Notes: generated by a model from the sequence alone, not told the origin. Counted from the first letter of the stretch, positions 36,788 through 45,903 are shown. The stretch is 64,000 bases of DNA from CAVOAK01 sp963664465 (GCA_963664465.2 CAXXSU010000002.1:616781-680780); one strand, 5' to 3'. A program made the numbers and translations.

Positions 36788-38113
36788 GTTCCAGGCCAGG
36801 GTCACCAGGTTCCATTCGCCCGTGACCTTGTCCAGGCCGCGTAGCGAGAACTGGCGGAAGCCCATGGCCGATTTGATGATGCCGAACACCGGTTCCGGCG
36901 TTTGCTTGCGCAGGGCGTAGAGTTGCCGGCCTTCGGGCGTCGCCAGTCGATGTGTCATCGCTTCCAGCGGCGTCGGGTTCTCCGGGGGCGGCGGCGCGCC
37001 GGCGAAGCGGTCCTTCCAGGAGAGATGATGGCGTTCCCGGCCGGGCGTGATCAACGGCGCGATCTCGGCCTCGGCGCAGGCGTTCACGTTGGCCTCGCTG
37101 AAGTAGCCGCTGTCCGCCAGCAGGGTCTCGGGCGCGCCCAGCGCCTCGGGAAGGCGGGCGAGCGCTTCCAGCGCCGGTTCGATTTGTCGCTTGTCGTTGG
37201 GGGCCTGGACCACGTCGTTGGTGACCACCAGCAGGCTGTCGGCCGCCACCAGGGCTTGGGCGTTGTAGGCCTGTTCGAAGCCGCCGCCGGCCACCGGCAT
37301 GATGCGCGAGTCCGCGTCGGTCAGATTGACCTGGTCCTTCGGCCCGGGCCCGGCCACCGGCGGCTCGGGTGGACGGCCGCCCGGCTTGCGGCCCGTCTTC
37401 TCGGCCTTCTCCGCGCGCGCCTCGAGCTTCGCCTCGTACTCGGCCCGTTCCCGCTCAAGGCGTTCGCGCGCCCGCGCCTCGATCACCGCCTTGGCCTCGG
37501 CGATGCGGGCCAGACGATCCTCGCGCCGGGCCAGTTCCTCGGGCACCGACATCCCGTCGGGCACATCCGCCCCATCGGCCGCCTCCGCCAACGCCATCAA
37601 CTCCGCCACCTCGGCCTTCAACCGGGCTTCGAGCTCGCAGGCGTGTTTCCACGACAGCGCGCTGTGCCGGCTCGCGTTGGCGTGCACCTTGGTGCCGTCC
37701 AGCGCCACCGTGCCGAGCTTCAGCACCCCGGCTTCCCGGGCCAGCAGCAGCACCTCGACGAACAGCCCTTCGATCCGGTCGAGAAAACGCCGCCGGAACG
37801 CGGCGATGGTATCGTGGTCGGGATGATCGTTGACCGCGATGAAGCGGAAAGCGACAGAATCATAGGTCGCGCGCTCCAACTTGCGGCTCGAAAACACCCC
37901 CGTGGCGTAGCCGTAGACCAGAAGCCCCAGCAGCATGCTCGGGTGATAGGACGCCGAGCCCGAGCCGCGATAGGCCTTCACGAACGCCGAGAGGTCCAAC
38001 TGCTCGATCACCTCGACCACGAAGCGCGCCAGATGCCGCTCGGGAAGCCATTCCTCCACCGACGGCGGCAGCAGAAACCCCGTCTCCCGGTCGACCGGTC
38101 GGAAATTGCTCAT
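36755..38113 (-). CDS. tnp: IS1182-family DDE transposase
   Basis: About 452 residues from the Met at 38113. The N-terminal RPVDRETGFLLPPSVEEWLP and YGYATGVFSSRKLERAT are the DUF772 region. DDE-core landmarks are VALDGTKVHANASR, LLADSGYFSEANVNA and a C-terminal FGIIKSAMGFRQFSLRG with the Glu just before it. A long coiled, Ala/Glu/Arg-rich linker precedes the core. The frame is complete, so the copy is probably active or recently so. Confidence 0.9.
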   Translation of the reverse strand: MSNFRPVDRETGFLLPPSVEEWLPERHLARFVVEVIEQLDLSAFVKAYRGSGSASYHPSMLLGLLVYGYATGVFSSRKLERATYDSVAFRFIAVNDHPDHDTIAAFRRRFLDRIEGLFVEVLLLAREAGVLKLGTVALDGTKVHANASRHSALSWKHACELEARLKAEVAELMALAEAADGADVPDGMSVPEELARREDRLARIAEAKAVIEARARERLERERAEYEAKLEARAEKAEKTGRKPGGRPPEPPVAGPGPKDQVNLTDADSRIMPVAGGGFEQAYNAQALVAADSLLVVTNDVVQAPNDKRQIEPALEALARLPEALGAPETLLADSGYFSEANVNACAEAEIAPLITPGRERHHLSWKDRFAGAPPPPENPTPLEAMTHRLATPEGRQLYALRKQTPEPVFGIIKSAMGFRQFSLRGLDKVTGEWNLVTLAWNIKRMFTLQYA

Positions 38114-38217
38114 GACGGTCTCCATCACGCGCGGGCAAATCAACTGATACCATCGAATCCTATTTCGACTCCCGGCTCAAGTCCGACAGGCTGCTAGGAA
38201 ATATGGAGGCTTTCTTC

Positions 38218-38418
38218 ATGGCCGACTCTTTTCTCCGCCGCCCCGATGTAGAAGCCCGGACTGGGCTCTCCCGGGCCTGGATTTACGCAGCCATGTTGCG
38301 GGGCGAGTTCCCGCGGCCCGTAAACATCGGCAAGCGTGCTGTGGCTTGGCCAAAGTCCGTAATCGACGAATGGATCGAGGCTCGTAAGACTGAAGCGGGC
38401 ATTGGCTGTGGGACGTGA
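38218..38418 (+). CDS. alpA: AlpA-family phage-type regulator / excisionase
   Basis: 66 residues from the Met at 38218. The AlpA/MerR-like winged helix pattern is clear: LRRPDVEARTGLSRAWIYAA, GEFPRPVNIGKRAVAWPKS and IDEWIEARK. In P4-like elements this protein activates excision or integrase expression. It begins 20 bases after the IS1182 end, so the insertion probably removed or replaced its promoter. Confidence 0.9.
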   Translation: MADSFLRRPDVEARTGLSRAWIYAAMLRGEFPRPVNIGKRAVAWPKSVIDEWIEARKTEAGIGCGT

Positions 38419-39658
38419 TCCGGTGGCCGGCACAAGTCGGCGCTCGCCCGGAGGTGGCATCCGGGACGGGCGTGGCGTGCCTCGACAGCGAGGGTGGAAG
38501 GCCGAATCGGTAGCCGGCGTTGGCTCCGGAACCCCGTTTCGTCGTGCGACCTATGCCGAGACCGTCGACGCCTTGGCCGCGCAAGGATACCGACCCACGC
38601 GCACCGGCACCCGAGACTGGCCATATCGGGCGCGCTGCCCCGGGCATGACGGCGACAACCCGAGCGCGCTGGCGATAGGCGAGCGGCCGGATGGGACGCC
38701 CCGCTTTAAATGCCATGCGCGGGACTGTGACCGCCAAGCGATCCTCGATGCGCTTGGCCTGTGGTTCGATCCGGGCGAGCGAGAAGGCCCTGCCCGGCCG
38801 CAAGGCTATTCTCCCGGACCTCGCCCTGGATCGCGACAACCGCCGACGACGAATGCCGCAACATTGCACGAACGGGCACGGACGAACCGGCAACGCCCCG
38901 GCGATTCGATCGACGATCCGAAGACCGCTTGTGCCCGCCGGATATGGGACGCCGCGACCCCTTCCACCGGAACCCCCGCGCACCGATACCTTGCCGAGCG
39001 GTTCGCGTGGCCGCGCAACGGGCCGGCGCTACCGGCTTCCGTGCGGTGGCTCGCCGTCGACCGTGCCCCGTCGACCGACCGCGTCGCGTCATGGTTCGGC
39101 CTTCCCGACGGTGCGGCGGGCGCGGTGGTCTATCGTTTCGACCTCCGCGGCGGGGCACTTGGCGCCGTCCAGTGCGAGGCGCTGGACGCGGACGCCGGGC
39201 GGTTGCAACCCCAGCGATGGCGCCGGGCAACTGGATCGATGGCGGGCGCGCTCTTCGAAGCAGCGCCCGGCGGTGGCCCGCTGATCGCGCTTGCCGAGGG
39301 GCCGGTGACGGCGCTCGCCTGCCAATGGCAGAACCCGCACGCGCGCTGTCTCGCAACCGGCGGCGCGGGAGGGATGAGAGCGATCGATCCCGCAGCCCTG
39401 GACCTCCCCGAAGCGGCTCAGATCGTTATTGAGGCGGACGGCGGACGGGTGGGACGCATGGCGGCAGCGGCGGCCCGCGATGTATTGCCCAGCGCACGCG
39501 TGATCTGGCGCCGGGAAGGCGACACGGCGGACGATCTCGCCGACGATCTCGCCGAGCGCGCGGCAATCATCGAATTCGACGGCGACACGGATCGGAAGAC
39601 TGCCGAAGCCGCCGCGTGGCAACCCTTCATCAACCGGAGACCCGACGATGAACGATGA
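38402..39658 (+). CDS. Toprim/zinc-ribbon primase of the integrative element
   Basis: About 400 residues. A zinc-ribbon-like region (RARCPGHDGDNPSALAIG, then FKCHARDCD) is followed by a Toprim domain (LIALAEGPVTALAC, then VIEADGGRVG), as in plasmid and P4-type primase-helicase proteins. It should synthesise primers for autonomous replication of the excised element. The start is uncertain: a TTG at 38402 overlaps alpA by 17 bases, and GTG codons at 38408 and 38423 are alternatives. Its stop overlaps the next gene. Confidence 0.8.
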   Translation: MAVGRDPVAGTSRRSPGGGIRDGRGVPRQRGWKAESVAGVGSGTPFRRATYAETVDALAAQGYRPTRTGTRDWPYRARCPGHDGDNPSALAIGERPDGTPRFKCHARDCDRQAILDALGLWFDPGEREGPARPQGYSPGPRPGSRQPPTTNAATLHERARTNRQRPGDSIDDPKTACARRIWDAATPSTGTPAHRYLAERFAWPRNGPALPASVRWLAVDRAPSTDRVASWFGLPDGAAGAVVYRFDLRGGALGAVQCEALDADAGRLQPQRWRRATGSMAGALFEAAPGGGPLIALAEGPVTALACQWQNPHARCLATGGAGGMRAIDPAALDLPEAAQIVIEADGGRVGRMAAAAARDVLPSARVIWRREGDTADDLADDLAERAAIIEFDGDTDRKTAEAAAWQPFINRRPDDER

Positions 39659-40694
39659 TCTTGAGAACCTATTGACCGAGGAATTACCCGCGCGGGCCTT
39701 CGACGAAGGAGCGCCGCTCGAAATGCTGAGGCGCGCTATTCGGTTGGTATGCGGTAACGGCTCCGAGCCGGCGACGGACGATCCTGCGATGGCGCTCGCG
39801 ACCCTGCACAGGGCGAAGGATGCGCCCAATCCCGGGGCGGCGGTCCGCAAGGCGTTGGCGGGCGCGCTTCCCGATCTCCCCGGGCGAAACGATTGGAGCA
39901 AGCCGCTGCCCGCGCACCGATGGCTTGTCGAGGGATGGTTGTCGCGTGGCCGTGTCGCGCTGTTGTCTGGGCGCGGCGGTGCCGGCAAGTCGAAACTCGG
40001 AATCATGCTCGCCTATGCCATCGCGGCCGGTGATCTGCATTGGTTCGATGGCGGACCGGAGGTCGTCGGCGGGCGGGGGCCGGTTGTGTTCGCGTCATGG
40101 GAAGACGACCCCGACGAAATGCAACGGCGCTTGCTCAACAACCCGGCATGGCGGCTTGACGGCGCAACCGACCTCGCGGCTCGGATCGCCGACCGCTTCG
40201 ACATGCGCGACCTCGCCGGGATGGGGCCGCTGTGGCGTGCCGGAGAGGCGGGGCGATCCCATGCCGACCCAACCGGGGAGCTATCGCCGCCCGGGGCAGC
40301 ATTGCGTGCGCGGTGTGAAACCCTTGGGGCGCGGCTGCTGGTGATTGATCCGCTCGCGGCGGCCTTCGCGCTGAATGAGAACAATCGAGGCGCGGTGCGG
40401 GGTTTCGTCTCCGATTGGGATCGTTGGGGCCGCGATACCGGATGCACGGTGCTATTGATCGCGCACCCCCCGAAGGGCGGCGACGGCGAAGACGCTCGTT
40501 ATGCCGGCTCGACCGACTGGCGAAACGCGGTTCGGTCGTTCCTGTATCTGGAACGCGAGAACGGCGTTTCCGACCGTGCCAAGCTGCACGCCGACAAGGT
40601 TTCCTACAGCAAGGCACCTGACCCGGTAGAACTCGCCCGCTGGACATGGTGGGAAGCGTCGGAATCGGTGGCGAAGGGTAATCCCTATGCCTGA
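39648..40694 (+). CDS. RepA-like AAA ATPase (DnaB/RecA fold)
   Basis: 348 residues. Walker A LLSGRGGAGKSKLG at about residue 106, Walker B ARLLVIDPLAAAFA, and the downstream VLLIAHPPKGG switch are those of the AAA_25/RepA-like hexameric helicases. It overlaps the primase gene by 11 bases and the next gene by 8 bases, forming a replication operon. A role as replicative helicase of the excised element is inferred from context. Confidence 0.85.
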   Translation: MNDDLENLLTEELPARAFDEGAPLEMLRRAIRLVCGNGSEPATDDPAMALATLHRAKDAPNPGAAVRKALAGALPDLPGRNDWSKPLPAHRWLVEGWLSRGRVALLSGRGGAGKSKLGIMLAYAIAAGDLHWFDGGPEVVGGRGPVVFASWEDDPDEMQRRLLNNPAWRLDGATDLAARIADRFDMRDLAGMGPLWRAGEAGRSHADPTGELSPPGAALRARCETLGARLLVIDPLAAAFALNENNRGAVRGFVSDWDRWGRDTGCTVLLIAHPPKGGDGEDARYAGSTDWRNAVRSFLYLERENGVSDRAKLHADKVSYSKAPDPVELARWTWWEASESVAKGNPYA

Positions 40695-42168
40695 CCATCC
40701 GACCCTCTCGAAGGCTAGCACTCCCGAGAAAATCACCGAAGCGGTGGCGTGTTTCGACTGGTTCGAACGCCACCGCGCCCTCTGCCCGGCCGAGCACATC
40801 CCAAGCGAGGCGGACCTAACCGCATGGCAGCCAAATTGTTCCGACGCAGCGCAAGTCGAAGCGCGCGAGGCGGCGACGGCGATGGGCTTGATCGACCCAG
40901 CGGGCGATATGCCCGCCGTGGAGCAGTGGCGATGGCAGGCGATGGACGGCTACGAATGGAAGGCGATGGATGGCTACGAATGGAAGGCGATGGATGCGAC
41001 GTTGCGCGAGTACATCGGTGACCGTGTCGATGCCGATTCCGTGCTCGCAACCCTCGAGTCTCATGGCGCCATCGTGAAGCGCCCGCGCCTTGTGTTCGCG
41101 GCCGGGTTGCGCAGGCGAGCCAACGAGGCCGTGCGCGGCGTGTTTGTGTGGGACTTGGTAGAGTTGCATCGCCGGTGGGCGGAGATTCCCAACGACAACC
41201 GGCCCCGGCATCCGCTCGTGCCCCTGGTAGCGGCGTGGCAACGGTCGCGGCCCCGCCAGGTTGACCCGGAACGGCGCCAGGACCGGCGCATCCTCCCATG
41301 CATCAGGGTCCGCGATGGCCCGCCCGAACGTCAAGCGGGAATGCTATTCGGGGGGCTGCATGAGGGACGACGCATCGCCTGCCCGGAGCTTCCCCTGTGG
41401 TCCGAAGTGGCGCCGGCGAAGCGCGTCCCCTTGCTCGATCTGGTGGACGCGGCCGGCTTGCCCGTCATGGCACGCGGGAAAGGCGTGCCGCTCCCCTTGC
41501 GGCTTTTCGTCCGAGCGCTCGCCAGCGTGGCCCCCGAACATCGCAGCCCTTCCCCCGTGCGGCTTGCACTGACCCTGGGCGAGCTGCGCGATGGATTGTG
41601 GCCGAACGGGTGGCGCATCGGGCAACATTGGCCGGAACTTCGCGAGGCCCTGATACACGCGCGGGACTACGCCATTCACGACGGGCACGGCCGCTGGTTT
41701 CCGGTGGCGCTGCGGTACATGCCGGATGCCCCGGCACTGGACGACATGATCGTGCTCGATATCGCTTTCCCGGACGGATCGCGCTCCGGCCCGCCGGTGG
41801 TTCTTCCCGACATGGGCCGACTTTCGGTGGAGTCCGCTCCCCGGTGGCGTGCCTACATCGCGGCGCATTCGGTGGCATGGCAACCCGGCATTACGCGCGT
41901 CTCGGCGCCGAAGGCCGGCAATCGAATTTTGTGGACCCGCAACCGCATGGCATATCCGGTGCTGACCCTAGAGGATCGGCGCCGACTCGCGTTCGGTGCC
42001 GGTGATCGCAAGCATCGCACCCGCAAGGTGATCAATGACGCATTTCGTGACCTGCCCGGCTTGGTGGTGGTGAGCGAACACGCGTCGAATGACCGCACGG
42101 GTGAGGTCGGATGGCAGGTGCTACCCGAAGACGCTGCCCGCGTTGTGGGCAAGGGCGATGCTGAGTGA
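40687..42168 (+). CDS. Probable element replication protein, hypothetical
   Basis: 493 residues, third gene of the primase-ATPase operon. No catalytic motif is recognised. Residues about 76-105 contain a three-fold repeat of WKAMDGYE-type octapeptides, encoded by a perfect 24-base tandem repeat near 40945-40996. The C-terminal half (LALTLGELRDGLWPNG, KHRTRKVINDAFRDL) has the look of winged-helix initiator domains. The iteron-like site begins at its stop codon, which would fit an initiator protein binding its own origin, but this is inference. Confidence 0.6.
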   Translation: MPDHPTLSKASTPEKITEAVACFDWFERHRALCPAEHIPSEADLTAWQPNCSDAAQVEAREAATAMGLIDPAGDMPAVEQWRWQAMDGYEWKAMDGYEWKAMDATLREYIGDRVDADSVLATLESHGAIVKRPRLVFAAGLRRRANEAVRGVFVWDLVELHRRWAEIPNDNRPRHPLVPLVAAWQRSRPRQVDPERRQDRRILPCIRVRDGPPERQAGMLFGGLHEGRRIACPELPLWSEVAPAKRVPLLDLVDAAGLPVMARGKGVPLPLRLFVRALASVAPEHRSPSPVRLALTLGELRDGLWPNGWRIGQHWPELREALIHARDYAIHDGHGRWFPVALRYMPDAPALDDMIVLDIAFPDGSRSGPPVVLPDMGRLSVESAPRWRAYIAAHSVAWQPGITRVSAPKAGNRILWTRNRMAYPVLTLEDRRRLAFGAGDRKHRTRKVINDAFRDLPGLVVVSEHASNDRTGEVGWQVLPEDAARVVGKGDAE

Positions 42169-42226
42169 CCTGCGTAACCGGGGAAAATTCCTGCGTAACC
42201 GGGGAGCATTCCTCCCCGGTTGCGCA
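42169..42226. repeat. Iteron-like repeat cluster, candidate origin
   Basis: CCTGCGTAACCGGGGA occurs twice in direct orientation (42169-42184 and 42190-42205, 21-base spacing) and once inverted (42212-42226, CTCCCCGGTTGCGCA). The second and third copies form a strong hairpin. Location immediately after the replication genes suggests an initiator-binding site or origin; a terminator is less likely because no T-run follows the hairpin. Confidence 0.6.
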
Positions 42227-42448
42227 ATCGGAATTTCAGAGGATCAAGCACTTGCGTACGCCTCTTGGCGACGCGCCCCCAACACGAAAGTGGTGGGGGT
42301 GGGGGCGCTCCCCTCTATGGTCGCGCCCCGCCCCCGAAAACCGTATGGGATAGAATGGCGAGACTATGGCCTTCTCCCGGAGCCTATCGAGGCGCTGCCG
42401 AGCCGACCGGCGTGCTACGGTACGCCTCGCCCACGGCGAGGCGGATAG

Positions 42449-43009
42449 ATGACCAAGCGCAGTGAGGCGTTGCCCGCCCCTGTCGAAGATGCCAGCCCGA
42501 CGACCGGCGAAACCAACACGGACCCGGCCACCGCGAGCGACGGCGAGGGCAAGGGCGGGCTGCCGACGGTCAGCGCGGCCGGGCACGGAGAGTGGAACGA
42601 CGCGCTCGCGATGCAGATCATGCAGGTGTGCGCTGGCGGGATCGATCCCGATGAAAAGGGGCTCCTCGGCAAACGCCTTCGCGCCGGCGTCGCCGCGATG
42701 CGGGGGATCGAGCCGGGTGACGTGCTTGAGGATATGGCGGCCGCTCAACTTGTCGCGGCGCACCATGCTGCGATGCAAGCCTACGGGCGCGCGGCGAACC
42801 CCGACCAACCCTTTGCGGTCTGGCGCGAGAGCTTGAATCAGGCGAACCGGCTGAGCCGGACCTTTGCGGCGATGCTTGAGGCGTTGAACCGCCATCGCGG
42901 GAAAGGCGGACAACAGCGCGTCGTGGTCGAGCATGTCACGGTGAACGAGGGCGGGCAGGCGGTCGTCGGCGCGGTCGAGCGACCCGGGGGGAGGGGGGCC
43001 GATGGCTGA
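42449..43009 (+). CDS. Hypothetical protein of the integrative element
   Basis: 186 residues, starting 280 bases after the replication operon. The N-terminus is low-complexity, then a helical region (LAMQIMQVCAGGIDPDEKGL, WRESLNQANRLSRTFAAMLE). The C-terminus ends with VVVEHVTVNEGGQAVVG, a beta-hairpin often seen in these proteins. It overlaps the HGGxxG gene by 8 bases, and the pair recurs in alphaproteobacterial elements. Function unknown. Confidence 0.7.
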   Translation: MTKRSEALPAPVEDASPTTGETNTDPATASDGEGKGGLPTVSAAGHGEWNDALAMQIMQVCAGGIDPDEKGLLGKRLRAGVAAMRGIEPGDVLEDMAAAQLVAAHHAAMQAYGRAANPDQPFAVWRESLNQANRLSRTFAAMLEALNRHRGKGGQQRVVVEHVTVNEGGQAVVGAVERPGGRGADG

Positions 43010-43262
43010 AAAACCGTCGATCTATGCCATGCACGCGGCGCCCCGTTGTGGCGCGAAGACGCGGCGCGGAACTCCCTGTCAGTCACCCGCGATGGCCAAC
43101 GGACGATGCCGGATGCACGGCGGGAAGCTGCCCGGGGCGCCGTGCGGAAACCGCTACGCCTGGAAGCATGGCTACTACAGCGCAGCGGAGAAGAGGAAGC
43201 GCAAGGAAGCCCATGCGCTGATCCGGGAAATGCGCTCGCTGATGCGCGAGCTCGGGGCGTGA
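43002..43262 (+). CDS. HGGxxG-motif protein
   Basis: 86 residues. RCGAKTRRGTPCQSPAM and RCRMHGGKLPGAPCGNRYA are the conserved Cys/His signature of small HGGxxG proteins of phages and integrative elements. The Cys and His probably bind zinc. Function unknown. Translationally coupled to the upstream gene by an 8-base overlap. Confidence 0.8.
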   Translation: MAEKPSIYAMHAAPRCGAKTRRGTPCQSPAMANGRCRMHGGKLPGAPCGNRYAWKHGYYSAAEKRKRKEAHALIREMRSLMRELGA

Positions 43263-43403
43263 GGGGTAAGCGATGGCCGTAGATCGCTCCCCGCCGGCCC
43301 GAATAGGCAGGTTGGGCACTACCGTATATAATCCCCCTTCTTTTGACCCACCGGACCGATCGGGTCCAACGATATTTGTGTAGCCACTAGGTGAGGCGCT
43401 TCC

Positions 43404-44825
43404 ATGACAAACAAAGGTCGTTCGACTCTTGCGCTCGTGTGCCTGATGCTGGCCGCCTGCGGCGGCGGCGGGGATGGGCAAGTCTCGATTGGGCCGGAAG
43501 CTCCACTCGCCTACTCGAATACAGCGGACACCCGCCACAGCTACACGCCCTATACATCGGGCTCACACACATACGCGTTCGATCGCGGTGATGTGGTGGA
43601 GATCTACATCGGCGGGGATGTCGGGCCTCGGGAGGACCTGCGGCATGTTCTGACAGCCGACAACGGGATCGAGTACTACATGGGCGCGTCGCGCGATGGT
43701 GTGGGCGTGGGCCGTCTGACAAATTACGGAACGGACCTGCTGACCCGCGACGGTACCGATCTTTTGGGACAGTCTGGTGACGGCTTCCGGCCGTTCCTCC
43801 AACAGCCCAAGCTCTTCCTCGATCCTGACTTCCTGGAGCCCGAGAACAACGGCATTCGGCGCGCCCTGTATGACAGCATCCTGATCCTGAACGATGCTCT
43901 TCCACCGGAGTTTCAGATCCAGATCTGGGCCACCCGAGACGCCGCCATCGCCTACACGAACGAGATTATGGTGAGCCTTGAATCGCCCGAGTCCATCAGC
44001 GTGACATGCAGCCCGACAGCAGTGGCGTGCGCGCGGAACTACGTTCCGTTCGGGAACTACACGTGGTCCTCCGTCCTCCGCATCCCGGATGACCTAGACA
44101 CGACCGAATACATGTACCCGCGTTCGGTAATCGTCCATGAACTGCTTCACGCGCTCGGCATTTTGGGGCATGTGGACAGTGTCGAGTTTCCAGACAGCAT
44201 CATGGGAACAGCCGGGGAAAACATCCCGAACCTGGGACACATCATCAGCAAGATCGACCGGGAAGTGCTCCAGATCATGTACATGAATCAGCGGACGGGG
44301 CTCTACAACGATTGGGGCGAGTGGTCGGACACCACCTTCCACTTGGTCGGTCGGTCGGAGGATGAGGCGCTGAACTTTGGCGTTGCCCTCTTCAACGGCC
44401 TGCCCCAGCCGTGGGTAAGAGGGATCAGGCCCGATACGGACCTGGCCGACAACGCCGAGTTGACCGGCACGGCAACATGGGCGGGCAGCCTGCTGGGCTT
44501 CTCCGGCCCCTCGCCGATCTTGGGGAATGCCGAGCTTGAGGTCAGCCTGTCTACCCTTTCGGACGCCGATAGCGAGCAGGACCTGCGGTTCCGCGACATC
44601 TACTTCCTGAACCGCTTTGAGTCCGATGGCCCTGATCGCTGGTTCAGCACCCGCAACATTGACTACAAGGTTAATGTCACGGGCAACGTGTTCTTGAATG
44701 TCACCGGGGAAGGCTACGAGGACGGCTTCGTCACCGGCGCCTTTCTAGGCCCCAACCACGAGCACATGGGCGGGACCGTCAAGAGGACCGACATGCTGGC
44801 CGCGTTCGGCGGGAGCAGGGAGTGA
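43404..44825 (+). CDS. Lipoprotein with zincin motif and TbpB-like C-terminal segment
   Basis: 473 residues. The signal peptide ends in the lipobox LMLAACGG (Cys19), so the protein is probably outer-membrane-anchored. At residues 245-256 is HELLHALGILGH with a downstream SIM (about 265-267), a metzincin-like zinc site and Met-turn; the third His is one residue later than in classic HExxHxxGxxH. The last 60 residues (GFVTGAFLGPNHEHMGGTVK, then AAFGG) match the C-terminal strand pattern of TbpB-like beta-barrels. It lies alone at the end of the integrative element, a cargo position. Protease activity is inferred, not shown. Confidence 0.75.
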   Translation: MTNKGRSTLALVCLMLAACGGGGDGQVSIGPEAPLAYSNTADTRHSYTPYTSGSHTYAFDRGDVVEIYIGGDVGPREDLRHVLTADNGIEYYMGASRDGVGVGRLTNYGTDLLTRDGTDLLGQSGDGFRPFLQQPKLFLDPDFLEPENNGIRRALYDSILILNDALPPEFQIQIWATRDAAIAYTNEIMVSLESPESISVTCSPTAVACARNYVPFGNYTWSSVLRIPDDLDTTEYMYPRSVIVHELLHALGILGHVDSVEFPDSIMGTAGENIPNLGHIISKIDREVLQIMYMNQRTGLYNDWGEWSDTTFHLVGRSEDEALNFGVALFNGLPQPWVRGIRPDTDLADNAELTGTATWAGSLLGFSGPSPILGNAELEVSLSTLSDADSEQDLRFRDIYFLNRFESDGPDRWFSTRNIDYKVNVTGNVFLNVTGEGYEDGFVTGAFLGPNHEHMGGTVKRTDMLAAFGGSRE

Positions 44826-45021
44826 AAGGGGAGTGATGATGCCATACGACGCACTTCGTCTTGACACGGCGCCGTCAACGGTGGGCGGGCATGCGCTCGG
44901 ATCGCTTCTGGAATGCTTGCAACATCCCGCCCGTTCTCAATTCAAATGTGGGAATAATTGAGGGTCCACACCAACGTACAACGATATTCTCGTGCAACAC
45001 CAACATGATATCGCGGGTAAG

Positions 45022-45044
45022 TGGCGGAGGGGGTGGGATTCGAA
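45022..45044 (-). other. Orphan tRNA 3' end, probable attachment site (att) of the integrative element
   Basis: On the minus strand these 23 bases read TTCGAATCCC then ACCCCCTCCGCCA, the T-loop start, acceptor strand and CCA of a tRNA, most like tRNA-Ser. The upstream bases do not continue the T-arm or tRNA body, so this is not a tRNA gene but a duplicated 3' end. P4-type integrases recombine at such sequences. No matching tRNA end is found near the integrase in this window. The 160 bases between it and IS630 hold no gene. Confidence 0.65.
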
Positions 45045-45216
45045 TATTTAGACTACTGCACTGAATTATATGATTATTTTTCTATCAATAAGGCCCTTGC
45101 CCTTCATTTTGCCCCACGGTAGCGGCGCCATTTAGCGTTCTAGTCTGATTGTTATTCGGCGCGGAATTTTGACCCCCTAGAATCACGGAATATCAACGAG
45201 CTAGAGCACATCCGGT

Positions 45217-45903
45217 TTAGACGGAATATCCTGCATTGACGAGGTAGTTTCTGCATTCGGTTGGAGAGAATTCATCGAGGGCGTTTCCAATTGCCCGCCA
45301 GAGGTCATCGACGGTTCTGGCGCCGACCTTGCGGAGAATGGCTTTGAGCTTGGCGAAGACCTGTTCGATGGGATTGAGATCGGGGCTGTAGGGCGGCAGG
45401 TAGAGCGGGGTTGCGCCGACCGCCTCAATGGCCTCGTGTACGCCGGCGACCTTGTGGGAGGAGAGGTTGTCCATGATGACGATGTCGTCCGCGGACAGGG
45501 TCGGGACCAGGGCTTGCTGGACCCAGGCAAGGAAGCTTGCGCCGTTGATCGGGCCATCGAAAACGCAGGGCGCGGTGATCCGGTCGTGACGCAGGGCGGC
45601 AATGAACGTGGTTGTCTTCCAGTGGCCATGGGGAATGGCCGCCACCACCCGTTCGCCGCGCGGTGCCCGGCCATAACGCCGGGCCATGTTCGTCCGCGCC
45701 CAGGTCTCGTCGAGAAAGACCAGCCGTTCGGCAATCAGCCCAGGTTGCTCGTTGCGCCAAGTGGCTCGCGCCGCCGCGACGTCAGGGCGCTCCTGCTCGG
45801 CGGCGTGGGCTGTCTTTTTTTGCGACTCAGCCCCTGAGCCAGAAGAAAGTCGCCAAGCGTCGAGCGCTTCGCCTCGATCCCCTCGGCGGCCAGCAAGACG
45901 CAA
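45217..45903 (-). CDS. IS630 transposase, second reading frame (DDE domain)
   Basis: Continues the transposase after a -1 shift at the A7 run. It has LVFLDETWARTN (first Asp), IVIMDNLSSHKV (second Asp) and YSPDLNPIEQVFAKLK (Glu), the IS630 DDE triad. No independent start is convincing; expression by programmed frameshifting or transcriptional slippage is usual in the family. Confidence 0.85.
   Translation of the reverse strand: MRLAGRRGDRGEALDAWRLSSGSGAESQKKTAHAAEQERPDVAAARATWRNEQPGLIAERLVFLDETWARTNMARRYGRAPRGERVVAAIPHGHWKTTTFIAALRHDRITAPCVFDGPINGASFLAWVQQALVPTLSADDIVIMDNLSSHKVAGVHEAIEAVGATPLYLPPYSPDLNPIEQVFAKLKAILRKVGARTVDDLWRAIGNALDEFSPTECRNYLVNAGYSV

Larger units (their letters stand above)
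36511..38198. mobile_element. IS1182-family insertion sequence
   Basis: Bounded by 19-base inverted repeats, CCTAGCAGCCTGTCGGACT at 36511-36529 and its complement at 38180-38198. It contains one transposase gene on the minus strand and, unusually, three tandem 67-base repeats at the end distal to the transposase start. No clear flanking target duplication is seen; a CTAG inside each end may be the duplicated target, as insertion at palindromes is known for this family. It is nested inside the integrative element. Confidence 0.85.

Noticed and set aside
42089..42448. 119-codon frame after the replication operon
   Set aside because: It starts within the preceding gene in another frame, crosses the iteron-like repeats and ends at the next gene start; no protein character.
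44861..45064. 67-codon frame at the end of the integrative element
   Set aside because: Passes through the tRNA-like attachment site and has no coding character.
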